A stretch of DNA of 17,121 bases. Source: an uncultured bacterium. Its GTDB lineage: Bacteria; Omnitrophota; Gorgyraeia; Gorgyraeales; Gorgyraeaceae. The notes under the pieces were generated by a model. It was not told where the DNA came from, ran no database searches, and saw only the letters and a program-made list of their open reading frames with translations. Made by a program: the position numbers and the translations under genes. Position 1 is the first letter of the stretch. Each line of letters starts with the position of its first letter. This document shows positions 6,978-13,377 of this stretch, one piece after another. Location: assembly GCA_913009675.1 (NCBI GenBank), contig CAJVXD010000004.1, positions 1-17,121 of the forward strand. Direction: 5' to 3'.

Positions 6978-8504
6978 ATGCTTTCCAAATTGTATTCAGC
7001 ATCAACCTATGGGACAGAGGCCTATCAATTGGAGATAGAGGCGGATATATCCAGGGGGTTGCCTGCTATATCAGTGGTGGGTCTTCCCGATACAGCAGTA
7101 AAAGAGAGCAGGGACAGAGTAAAAAGCGCAATAAAAAATTGCGGCTATGAATATCCAAGGGGGAGGATTACTATAAATCTTGCACCCGCCGATATTAAAA
7201 AGGAGGGCCCTGCCTTTGATTTACCTATTGCATTAGGGATACTTGCATCAAGTGGTCAGATTTCTTTCAGTGTTCTGAAAGATTTTGTCTTTTTAGGTGA
7301 GTTGGCCTTGAATGGCAGGATAAGGCCGGTAAAGGGCGTTTTGCCTATAGCCTTATTTTTAAGAAATTCCCCTCTTAAGAAGCTGATAGTTCCAAAAGAA
7401 AATGCCAATGAGGCGGCTATAATAAAAGAGATAGATGTCTATCCTGTTGAAGACCTCAGGGAGGTTGCTGACCTTCTTTCCAAATTTCTTGAAAAGAGGC
7501 CATTAAGATTAGAGATGTCTGATTTGATAGAGAAAAAGGAATATGATGTTGATTTTTGTGAAGTCAAAGGCCAATATCTGGCTAAGAGGGCCCTGGAGGT
7601 TGCCGCAAGCGGTTTTCATAATATTCTTATGATAGGCCCGCCCGGAGCAGGTAAGACAATGCTTGCCAAGAGACTTCCTACGATCTTGCCTGAGATGACC
7701 TGTGAGGAAATCTTTGAAACAACAAAGATTTACAGCATCTCAGGCCTTTTAGGCAGGGAAAGGCATTTGATTACAACCAGGTCTTTTAGGACGATACATC
7801 ATACTTCATCTGATATTGCCCTTATAGGAGGAGGCCGGAATCCCAGGCCGGGAGAGGTAAGTTTAGCTCACAATGGCATCTTGTTTTTAGATGAACTTCC
7901 AGAGTTTCATCGCGATGCCCTGGAGAGTTTGAGGCAGCCCCTTGAGAACGGTAAAGTTACTATTGCAAGGGCGAATAAAACCTTAACCTTCCTGAGCCGT
8001 TTTCTTCTCGTCTGTGCGATGAATCCTTGTTATTGTGGATATCTTACTTCTTCTTTTAAGCCTTGTAGATGCAGCACTCATCAGATTCAAAAATATAGGG
8101 CTAAAATTTCAGGGCCTTTATTGGATAGGATTGATATCCACATAGAAGTGCCGGAGTTAAACTACGAATATCTAAGTTCAAGGAGAGAGGAAGAGCCTTC
8201 CTGCAAGATTCGTAAAAGGATTGAGAAGGCAAGAAAGATCCAACTTCAAAGGTTCAAAAGCTCAGGCGTTTACTTTAACTCACAGATGACAGATAAAATG
8301 ATAAGGGAATTTTGTATACTAAACAGCGAGGCAGGTAAATTATTAAAGATGGCAATCCGTGAATTGAATTTCTCAGCAAGAAGCTATAACAAGATTTTAA
8401 AGGTAGCTAGGACAATAGCTGACCTGGCAGATTCGCAAAAGATTACTTCGGATCATGTATCTGAGGCAATTCAATATAGAAGCCTGGATAAGGAGTTATT
8501 TTAA
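6978..8504 (+). CDS. comM: YifB/ComM family magnesium-chelatase-like AAA+ ATPase
   Basis: The 508-residue product has the full layout of this family. An N-terminal ChlI-like domain (about 1-170) has the hallmark ISVVGLPDTAVKESRDRV and INLAPADIKKEGPAFDLP. The AAA+ core (about 190-400) has Walker A GPPGAGKT (220-227) and Walker B ILFLDE (301-306). A Cys cluster, NPCYCGY then CRCS (about 350-366), is typical of the family, and a C-terminal Mg-chelatase-type helical domain completes it. In transformable bacteria ComM is a hexameric helicase that drives branch migration of incoming DNA during natural transformation; homologues also occur widely in bacteria not known to be transformable. It lies just after a pilin-like gene, and type IV pili also take up DNA, but the link is only suggestive. 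Ribosome binding is AAGGGGG, 10 nt before ATG. A TATAAT (6954-6959) lies upstream without a good -35. Confidence 0.95.
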   Translation: MLSKLYSASTYGTEAYQLEIEADISRGLPAISVVGLPDTAVKESRDRVKSAIKNCGYEYPRGRITINLAPADIKKEGPAFDLPIALGILASSGQISFSVLKDFVFLGELALNGRIRPVKGVLPIALFLRNSPLKKLIVPKENANEAAIIKEIDVYPVEDLREVADLLSKFLEKRPLRLEMSDLIEKKEYDVDFCEVKGQYLAKRALEVAASGFHNILMIGPPGAGKTMLAKRLPTILPEMTCEEIFETTKIYSISGLLGRERHLITTRSFRTIHHTSSDIALIGGGRNPRPGEVSLAHNGILFLDELPEFHRDALESLRQPLENGKVTIARANKTLTFLSRFLLVCAMNPCYCGYLTSSFKPCRCSTHQIQKYRAKISGPLLDRIDIHIEVPELNYEYLSSRREEEPSCKIRKRIEKARKIQLQRFKSSGVYFNSQMTDKMIREFCILNSEAGKLLKMAIRELNFSARSYNKILKVARTIADLADSQKITSDHVSEAIQYRSLDKELF

Positions 8505-8521
8505 CCTTGGAAGGAGGAGAG

Positions 8522-8547
8522 CCCTTGTGATCAAGAAGGGTTTGCTT
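8522..8547 (+). terminator. Weak possible terminator after comM
   Basis: CCCTT (8522-8526) and AAGGG (8536-8540) can form a 5-bp stem with a 9-nt loop, followed by TTTGCTT. The stem is short and the T-run is broken, so this is only a candidate. It sits 18 nt after the comM stop and before the promoter at 8597, where a terminator would be expected. Confidence 0.3.
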
Positions 8548-8596
8548 GCAATGACACGGGAATGGGGTTTTTCGGCAATTTCTCTTAACCTCGCAC

Positions 8597-8625
8597 TTGA
8601 CAATTTAGACGATGTAATGTATACT
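8597..8625 (+). promoter_or_regulatory. Near-consensus sigma70 promoter for the barrel-protein pair
   Basis: A perfect TTGACA (8597-8602) and TATACT (8620-8625) are 17 nt apart. This is the best promoter in the window and predicts strong expression from about 8632. It serves the two paralogous barrel-like genes, and high expression suits abundant outer-membrane proteins. Confidence 0.85.
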
Positions 8626-8690
8626 TCATTATAAATTATAGTGGAATTTTATGCTTTGTTATTATAAAGATGGAAGAAAGGGAATTTATA

Positions 8691-9554
8691 ATGAAGCTGA
8701 GGTATGCTGTATTTCTGTTATCAATTTGTGCTATATTTACTGTTATACCCCAGGCCCTTGCTGCAACAGTTGGTAACCCCATCGATTTAGATATCCCATC
8801 GAAATCAGCAATATTACGGCAGCAGGCTGTAAATAAGGCGTTGGATGAATATGAAGAAACTGTAAAGATCAAGGCAGCAATAGACCTTGAGTTTCTATTT
8901 AATAAAGATCTCCATAGTCCGACAGAGATAACGCAGGCTGAACTAAAGGGTCAGTGGAAAATGCTGAAGTTTGGTGTGACCCTTTTTGACAGGGTAGAAC
9001 CCTATATCAAGGTAGGGACATCTAATCTGAAGGTTAAGTGGAGACAAGGAGGCAATGGTTCACAAGAGGTGACAGTAGATGCTGATAGTGGGTTTGCGTG
9101 GGGCGCTGGCGTAAAGGGGATTATATGGGAGTTTGAAGATTCGGGGCTTCGTCTCACAGGAGATGTACAATACAGGACTACGGGGCCCGACGTAGGCGAT
9201 ATATCACTGAACTCTTCTGATGTGACTGATTCAGGTGCAGATTTTAATATAAAAGAATGGCAGGCATCGATTGCCCTGAGCAAGAAATTTGAGCTTCCCT
9301 TAAGATGGCAGAATATTTATATAGTGCCGTATGCAGGTATCGATGTTTCTGATTCAACAGTTGATGTAAAGTTTAACGACCCTTCTAATCCAACTACAGA
9401 CTATTCTCTTTTTGATTCGAGCAATGATTCGATATACGGCGCTTTTTTGGGTTGCGATATAATGCCGAGTTTGACGAGCTCATTTATATACAGCATGGAA
9501 CTTAGGCTTGTAAACGAATACGCGTTTACACTCGGTGGTGTCATGAAGTTTTGA
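8691..9554 (+). CDS. Outer-membrane beta-barrel-like protein, paralogue 1
   Basis: From the ATG at 8691 the product is 287 residues and starts with a classic signal peptide (MKLRYAVFLLSICAIF..., cleavage after QALA). An in-frame ATG at 8670 would add seven polar residues in front. The 8691 start is preferred because AAAGGG lies just upstream and the signal peptide then begins properly. The mature part has short N-terminal helices (ILRQQAVNKALDEYEE), then alternating strands: EPYIKVGTSNLKVKW, GFAWGAGVKGIIWEF, LRLTGDVQYRT, WQASIALSKKF, IYIVPYAGIDVS. It ends LRLVNEYAFTLGGVMKF, with the terminal Phe of many barrels recognised by BamA. About eight to twelve strands would fit the length. The neighbouring gene is a clear paralogue. 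Substrate and function are unknown; a small porin or a structural barrel are both possible. Confidence 0.78.
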   Translation: MKLRYAVFLLSICAIFTVIPQALAATVGNPIDLDIPSKSAILRQQAVNKALDEYEETVKIKAAIDLEFLFNKDLHSPTEITQAELKGQWKMLKFGVTLFDRVEPYIKVGTSNLKVKWRQGGNGSQEVTVDADSGFAWGAGVKGIIWEFEDSGLRLTGDVQYRTTGPDVGDISLNSSDVTDSGADFNIKEWQASIALSKKFELPLRWQNIYIVPYAGIDVSDSTVDVKFNDPSNPTTDYSLFDSSNDSIYGAFLGCDIMPSLTSSFIYSMELRLVNEYAFTLGGVMKF

Positions 9555-9573
9555 TGAACGCGTGGAGTAAAAG

Positions 9574-10416
9574 ATGAAAAAGATAATTTTGATTTTATTC
9601 TTCCTTGGCCTTGCCAGTCCATGTCTTGCAGTAACTATTGGCAGTCCTGATATGAGCATACCGGAAGACTCATTATTTCTAAAACAGCGGGCAGTCAATA
9701 AAGAGCTTGACCGCTATGAATATAATATGAATGTGAAAACAGGGCTGGACATAGAGGTAGTTAGCGGAGAGAAGCTCAATTCAGCGCCTGCAGATGTTAC
9801 AAATGCCAAACTTGAGGGCCAAAGCTGTATCATTAAATTTTCGAATAATTTTTATAACCTCTTTGAGCCCTACATCAAGATAGGGACCTCCAATCTCGAG
9901 CTGAAATGGGACCAGCATGGCAGCAAGGTTAAGGTAGAGGCTGATCCTGGATTTGTATGGGGGGCAGGCCTTAAGGCAAGGATATGGGAATTTAAGGACT
10001 ATGGCGTTAAATTGACTATGGATCTCCAGTATAGAGAGACAGACCTTGATATCGATAAGGCAAAGATAGGAGGTTCCACGCAGGGCGCATCTGCTACAAG
10101 CAAGAAATTTAAGATAGATGAGTGGCATGTGAGTTTATTGGCCAGTAAGAAATTTGTGATTCCCTTTGGCGCAAATAATGTCTATTTAGTGCCATATACC
10201 GGAATAACATATTCCAGGCAAGATATAGATGTGGCCTTTACCCAGTCGAGTACAGGCCTTCTTTATTCTGTCTATGACGCGAGCCCGGAGAATGAGTTGG
10301 GGCTCGTATTCGGCTGTGACGTTATGCCATTCTTTTTGAGTTATTATCTGTTGAATTTTGAGCTACGGCTTGTAAATGAGACGGCCTTTACAGTGGGTGG
10401 TGCAATAAAGTTTTGA
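9574..10416 (+). CDS. Outer-membrane beta-barrel-like protein, paralogue 2
   Basis: The 280-residue product has a signal peptide (MKKIILILFFLGLASPCLA) and aligns along its whole length with the preceding protein. Shared blocks include QRAVNKELDRYE, FEPYIKIGTSNLELKW, GFVWGAGLKARIWEF, DLQYRET, EWHVSLLASKKF, VYLVPYTGI, and the C-terminus ELRLVNETAFTVGGAIKF with a terminal Phe. The conserved parts are the strands, while the segments between them differ, as expected where loops face outward and evolve quickly. It lies 19 nt downstream of its paralogue with GGAG 6 nt before its ATG, so both come from the promoter at 8597, and transcription should end at the hairpin at 10456. This is a tandem duplication with moderate divergence. 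Whether the two form different pores or a hetero-oligomer cannot be read from sequence. Confidence 0.78.
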   Translation: MKKIILILFFLGLASPCLAVTIGSPDMSIPEDSLFLKQRAVNKELDRYEYNMNVKTGLDIEVVSGEKLNSAPADVTNAKLEGQSCIIKFSNNFYNLFEPYIKIGTSNLELKWDQHGSKVKVEADPGFVWGAGLKARIWEFKDYGVKLTMDLQYRETDLDIDKAKIGGSTQGASATSKKFKIDEWHVSLLASKKFVIPFGANNVYLVPYTGITYSRQDIDVAFTQSSTGLLYSVYDASPENELGLVFGCDVMPFFLSYYLLNFELRLVNETAFTVGGAIKF

Positions 10417-10455
10417 ATAATAGCTAAATACTTTTTGTAATGCGTTAGTATCATC

Positions 10456-10487
10456 GGGCGGACATTTAAGTCCGCCCTTACTTTTTT
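10456..10487 (+). terminator. Strong intrinsic terminator
   Basis: GGGCGGAC (10456-10463) and GTCCGCCC (10470-10477) form a perfect 8-bp GC-rich stem with a 6-nt loop, followed by TTAC and six T (10482-10487). It ends the barrel-pair transcript 39 nt after the stop codon. Confidence 0.92.
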
Positions 10488-10489
10488 AC

Positions 10490-10518
10490 TTGTATAAGGC
10501 TTCTCTGTTATATATAAT
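10490..10518 (+). promoter_or_regulatory. Sigma70-type promoter for the DUF212/YkuD/accA group
   Basis: TTGTAT (10490-10495) and a perfect TATAAT (10513-10518) are 17 nt apart. The -35 begins 2 nt after the T-run of the upstream terminator, so one unit ends and the next begins with almost no gap. The predicted start is near 10525, at the left arm of an inverted repeat. Confidence 0.72.
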
Positions 10519-10522
10519 ACAA

Positions 10523-10558
10523 GAAAATCGTCTTTGGTAAGGATCTTCTGCGATTTTC
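10523..10558 (+). promoter_or_regulatory. Leader inverted repeat upstream of the DUF212 gene
   Basis: GAAAATCG (10523-10530) and CGATTTTC (10551-10558) are perfect complements separated by 20 nt. They lie between the -10 box and the ribosome-binding site (AAAGGAGA, 10568-10574). If transcription starts near 10523 the hairpin would form the 5' end of the mRNA and could stabilise it. If the DNA itself is bound, it is a candidate operator. Either role is inference. Confidence 0.4.
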
Positions 10559-10579
10559 AGTGGTTAGAAAGGAGAATAG

Positions 10580-11026
10580 ATGGATTTTTTCTCAGCCCTT
10601 GGAAAAAACCAGATGTTTTTAACTGTATCTATAAGCTGGTTATTGGCACAGACCGTAAAGGTTGCAATCGGAGTGATACGTGAAAAGAGGTTTAATTTTA
10701 AATGGTTTGTCGGGACAGGAGGGATGCCTAGTTCTCATGCTGCTACGGTATCGGCACTTGCAGTATCTGTCGGGCTTACCTTTGGGTTTTCTTCGTCCTT
10801 CTTTGCAATGGCCTTTTTCTTCGCATTTATTATAATGTTCGACGCCCAGGGCGTGCGCAGGCAAAGTGGACGGCAGGCAGAGGCGCTTAATAAAATTATA
10901 GAGGATATCTATCTAAAAAGGGGCATTAAACAGGAAAGGCTTATAGAACTTTTAGGACATACGCCTATACAGGTATTTGCGGGCGCTGCCCTGGGTGTCT
11001 TGGTGGCACTTTTTTGTTACCGATAG
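10580..11026 (+). CDS. Divergent PAP2 family protein (DUF212, YuiD-like)
   Basis: The 148-residue integral membrane protein matches the DUF212 family, distantly related to PAP2 acid phosphatases and vanadium haloperoxidases. Diagnostic pieces are GTGGMPSSHAATVSALA (46-62, the PSxSH-like signature), FDAQGVRRQSGRQAEALN (about 87-104) and ELLGHTPIQVFAGAALG (123-139). Hydrophobic helices lie at about 12-32, 55-86 and 132-147. The conserved Ser-His and Arg residues suggest lipid-phosphate phosphatase chemistry, such as on a polyprenyl or phosphatidyl substrate, but family members are not well characterised. Ribosome binding is strong (AAAGGAGA, 5-nt spacing). The next gene begins 12 nt on, with its Shine-Dalgarno overlapping this stop codon, so the two are coupled and may both serve the cell envelope. 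Confidence 0.92.
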   Translation: MDFFSALGKNQMFLTVSISWLLAQTVKVAIGVIREKRFNFKWFVGTGGMPSSHAATVSALAVSVGLTFGFSSSFFAMAFFFAFIIMFDAQGVRRQSGRQAEALNKIIEDIYLKRGIKQERLIELLGHTPIQVFAGAALGVLVALFCYR

Positions 11027-11038
11027 GAGGTTAATACA

Positions 11039-11941
11039 GTGAATAATAGATTCATGACCGGAGGGATTATTCTGGCGTTGGTACTGATTTTAATATTTGT
11101 AGTCTTTGGCACGAGACATGAAAATAAAACCAGTAGAACGGCGGATTTTAGATCTGTGAAGATATTGATTTCAAAAGGCAGGCTTGACGAGGCGGAGAAA
11201 AAGCTCGATGCGCTAGCGCAAAAAAAACCGGATTTAGCAGGATTGGGAAAGATGTATTTTGAGATTGCAAGTTTATACCAGAAAAACAAAGACATCGTTA
11301 AGGCAAGGGATATATATGCAGTTATACTTAAAAAATACCAGAATATAGATAATATACTTGAGGTTCAGGATGTCCTTGGCAAGCTGAACATAGATATACT
11401 TCTTTCCCATCTAATTACAAATAAAGATATAAGTTATACTGTTGAGCCGGGAGATACGCTTTCAAAGATTGCTAAGAAATTTGGGACTACAGTTAGTCTC
11501 ATAAAGGCTGCGAATGGCCTTAAAAGCGACGTAATAAGGGCCAATTCAAGGTTTAAGATTTCAAGGCACATATACACAATACTGATCGATAAATCTCAAA
11601 ATCTCTTGACGCTCTTTTCCGATGGCAGTTTTTTAAAGGTTTACAGGGTTTCAACAGGTAAGAACAATTCTACGCCGGTAGGGACCTTTAAGATCATAAC
11701 CAAGATTAAAGATCCTGTGTGGTATACCCAGCATGCGGTGGTTCCGGCAGAAAGCCCTGATAATATACTCGGCTCGCGTTGGCTCGGACTTTCTGAAAAA
11801 GGTTATGGCATACATGGTACGGTTGACCCGGAGAGCGTAGGCCAGCAAGTTACAAAAGGCTGCATAAGGATGTTGAATCCGGAGGTAGAAGAACTTTTTA
11901 CGATAGTACCAAGGGGCACCGAGGTTACGATAGTGGATTGA
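11039..11941 (+). CDS. LysM and YkuD-domain L,D-transpeptidase
   Basis: The 300-residue envelope enzyme has an N-terminal membrane anchor (about 8-24) and a helical segment resembling a tetratricopeptide pair (about 36-118, GRLDEAEKKLDALAQKKPD then IARDIYAVI-like). Next come a LysM peptidoglycan-binding domain (about 132-175, YTVEPGDTLSKIAKKFG) and a YkuD catalytic domain (about 178-299). The active site is complete: IHG with His259, then VTKGCIRM with catalytic Cys275 and Arg277. YkuD enzymes form 3-3 cross-links in peptidoglycan or attach proteins to it. The start is GTG, supported by AGGAGG (11025-11030) 8 nt upstream. It is coupled to the DUF212 gene and followed by accA after 45 nt, so the operon mixes wall and lipid functions. 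Confidence 0.93.
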   Translation: MNNRFMTGGIILALVLILIFVVFGTRHENKTSRTADFRSVKILISKGRLDEAEKKLDALAQKKPDLAGLGKMYFEIASLYQKNKDIVKARDIYAVILKKYQNIDNILEVQDVLGKLNIDILLSHLITNKDISYTVEPGDTLSKIAKKFGTTVSLIKAANGLKSDVIRANSRFKISRHIYTILIDKSQNLLTLFSDGSFLKVYRVSTGKNNSTPVGTFKIITKIKDPVWYTQHAVVPAESPDNILGSRWLGLSEKGYGIHGTVDPESVGQQVTKGCIRMLNPEVEELFTIVPRGTEVTIVD

Positions 11942-11951
11942 GTCCGTACAC

Positions 11952-11985
11952 TGAGTTACAAAAGATCAAGGATTTTCGTAACTTA
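11952..11985 (+). promoter_or_regulatory. Hairpin between the YkuD gene and accA, with the only Shine-Dalgarno in its loop
   Basis: Bases 11952-11959 pair with 11978-11985 (TGAGTTAC with GTAACTTA, one G-U). After one A-C mismatch, 11961-11964 pair with 11973-11976. The loop is ATCAAGGA, whose AAGGA is the only Shine-Dalgarno-like sequence upstream of accA; it lies 14 nt from the ATG at 11987 in linear distance. Folding would present this element in the loop and bring it close to the start codon. No T-run follows, so it is not a standard terminator. A regulatory role for accA translation is inferred. Confidence 0.4.
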
Positions 11986-11986
11986 C

Positions 11987-12961
11987 ATGCTCATTAAAAT
12001 GGCAAAAGGATTGGATTTTGAAAAACCAATATTGGAACTTGAATTAAAGATAAGCGAGCTAAAGGCCCTTGCAGCTGATGGCAGCATAGACCTTTCAGAA
12101 GAGATAAAGAAGTTAGAGGCAAGGCTCGAAAAGGTAAGAAGAGAGGTATTTGAATCTCTTAGCCCATGGCAGAAGGTCCAGATTGCAAGACATCCAAAAA
12201 GGCCCTATACCCTGGATTATATAAATATGATAATGGTGGATTTTGTTGAGCTTCACGGAGACAGAATGTTTTATGATGACAAGGCCATGGTGGGGGGATT
12301 CGCCAAGATAGATGGAGACAAGGTGCTTGTTATCGGACACCAAAAGGGCAGGGATACTAAAGAAAATCTCATAAGGAATTTCGGAAGCGCTCATCCAGAG
12401 GGTTATCGCAAGGCAATAAGATTGATGGAGCTTGCTGAAAAATTTAATATACCGATAATTACATTTATCGATACCCCCGGGGCATACCCTGGTATAGGTG
12501 CTGAAGAAAGGGGCCAGGCCAATTCTATCGCCCGTAACCTCAGAGAAATGATATCCTTAAGGGTCCCTATCATTATTGTGGTAATAGGTGAGGGTGGTTC
12601 AGGAGGCGCTTTGGGTATAGGAATAGGAGACAGGGTCTATGTAATGGAGAACAGTTATTATTCAGTGATATCTCCGGAAGGCTGTGCTGCTATCTTATGG
12701 AAGGACAGATTGAAGGCCCCTGAGGCATCAGAGGTTTTAAAACTTACCGCAAAGGATTTACTCAAACTTAAGATTATTGATGGAGAGATACAGGAACCTC
12801 TGGGAGGCGCCCATAGGGATCCGGAGCAGGCAGCGCAGGCAGTAAAAAAATGTATAAAAAAGGCGTTAAAGGAGCTTAAGCTGATATCGGTAGAAAGATT
12901 ACTGGAACAGCGTTACGAAAAATTCAGGAGGATGGGTTCTGCTTCGTCGAGCAACAGTTAG
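11987..12961 (+). CDS. accA: Acetyl-CoA carboxylase carboxyltransferase subunit alpha
   Basis: The 324-residue product is the alpha half of the carboxyltransferase that, with AccD, moves CO2 from biotin-BCCP to acetyl-CoA to make malonyl-CoA, the first step of fatty acid synthesis. It shows the AccA layout: an N-terminal helical part ([41 protein letters not shown]), then the crotonase-like core. The core includes [50 protein letters not shown], and [17 protein letters not shown] (about 202-218), which carries the oxyanion-hole glycines, followed by [16 protein letters not shown]. Length agrees with the usual size (about 320). The tail GSASSSNS is low-complexity. The start could also be the ATG at 11999, four codons on; neither has a close Shine-Dalgarno (see the hairpin at 11952). 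accD is not in the window. Confidence 0.96.
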   Translation: MLIKMAKGLDFEKPILELELKISELKALAADGSIDLSEEIKKLEARLEKVRREVFESLSPWQKVQIARHPKRPYTLDYINMIMVDFVELHGDRMFYDDKAMVGGFAKIDGDKVLVIGHQKGRDTKENLIRNFGSAHPEGYRKAIRLMELAEKFNIPIITFIDTPGAYPGIGAEERGQANSIARNLREMISLRVPIIIVVIGEGGSGGALGIGIGDRVYVMENSYYSVISPEGCAAILWKDRLKAPEASEVLKLTAKDLLKLKIIDGEIQEPLGGAHRDPEQAAQAVKKCIKKALKELKLISVERLLEQRYEKFRRMGSASSSNS

Positions 12962-12971
12962 ACGGTGGCAG

Positions 12972-13004
12972 CGCTTCGTAGGAATGGAATTTCTACGAGG
13001 AGCG
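12972..13004 (+). repeat. Hairpin after accA
   Basis: CGTAGGAA (12977-12984) pairs with TTTCTACG (12990-12997) around a 5-nt loop with one G-U pair, and CGCT (12972-12975) with AGCG (13001-13004) can extend the stem past a small internal loop. It begins 11 nt after the accA stop, so it could end or protect the accA mRNA or separate it from tRNA-Leu. No T-run follows, so intrinsic termination is unlikely. Confidence 0.45.
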
Positions 13005-13040
13005 GTCAGTGGAAAAAGAGAGCAGAGAACGCACCAGAAT

Positions 13041-13128
13041 GCCGGAGTGGCGGAATTGGCTGACGCGCACGACTCAAAATCGTGTGAGGTAACCCCTCGT
13101 GTGGGTTCAACTCCCACCTCCGGCACCA
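13041..13128 (+). tRNA. tRNA-Leu (anticodon CAA)
   Basis: A complete class II tRNA with encoded CCA. Acceptor GCCGGAG (13041-13047) pairs with CTCCGGC (13118-13124), and the discriminator is A13125. The D arm is GCG/CGC. The anticodon stem CACGA/TCGTG surrounds loop CTCAAAA with anticodon CAA at 13075-13077, reading UUG. The long variable arm (13085-13100, GAGG/CCTC) is typical of tRNA-Leu, and the T arm is GTGGG-TTCAACT-CCCAC. It lies about 440 nt upstream of leuS, whose enzyme charges it. Twelve bases of its 3' flank (13139-13150) are fully complementary to its T loop and 3' T stem. Confidence 0.97.
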
Positions 13129-13263
13129 AAAACTGTAAGTGGGAGTTGAATGGAGTCCCGCACCGACGAATAGGAGGGAGAGCTGCGACGAACAGGAGTA
13201 GCGCAAGCGGGACGGATGGCCGACTTTGCCCGAAGGGCAAAGCGCCAACCCCCAGGAGAGTTT

Positions 13264-13292
13264 TTGGCGAGGCAAAGGACCTAAACTGTAAT
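13264..13292 (+). promoter_or_regulatory. Possible promoter for tRNA-Ala and leuS
   Basis: TTGGCG (13264-13269) and TGTAAT (13287-13292) are 17 nt apart, with four and five consensus matches. It would start transcription near 13299, ahead of the hairpin at 13336, tRNA-Ala and leuS. The evidence is only the spacing and the matches. Confidence 0.35.
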
Positions 13293-13335
13293 AGTAAAAA
13301 TTTGATATAGAGCGCGAGGTAAAAGAAAGTCCTTC

Positions 13336-13377
13336 AGCAGCTAAAATGTTCACGCCTGTTCACATTTTTACGCTGCT
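13336..13377 (+). repeat. 14-bp hairpin upstream of tRNA-Ala
   Basis: AGCAGC (13336-13341) pairs with GCTGCT (13372-13377), TAAAA (13342-13346) with TTTTA (13366-13370), and TGT (13347-13349) with ACA (13362-13364), with single-base bulges at 13371 and 13365. TGTTCAC occurs twice in and around the loop (13347-13353 and 13357-13363). It may be an RNase III-type processing stem or an inserted palindromic repeat. The 3' end of the stem overlaps the left arm of the tRNA-Ala flanking repeat by one base at most. Confidence 0.55.

Noticed and set aside
8670..8690. ATG at 8670 as the start of the first barrel-like protein
   Set aside because: It would put polar residues MEEREFI before an otherwise well-formed signal peptide; the ATG at 8691 has AAAGGG at proper spacing.
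12899..13353. Open frames on both strands across the tRNA-Leu region (about 108-115 codons)
   Set aside because: They run through a complete tRNA and its structured flank, show no protein-family features, and arise from a GC-rich stretch with few stop codons.
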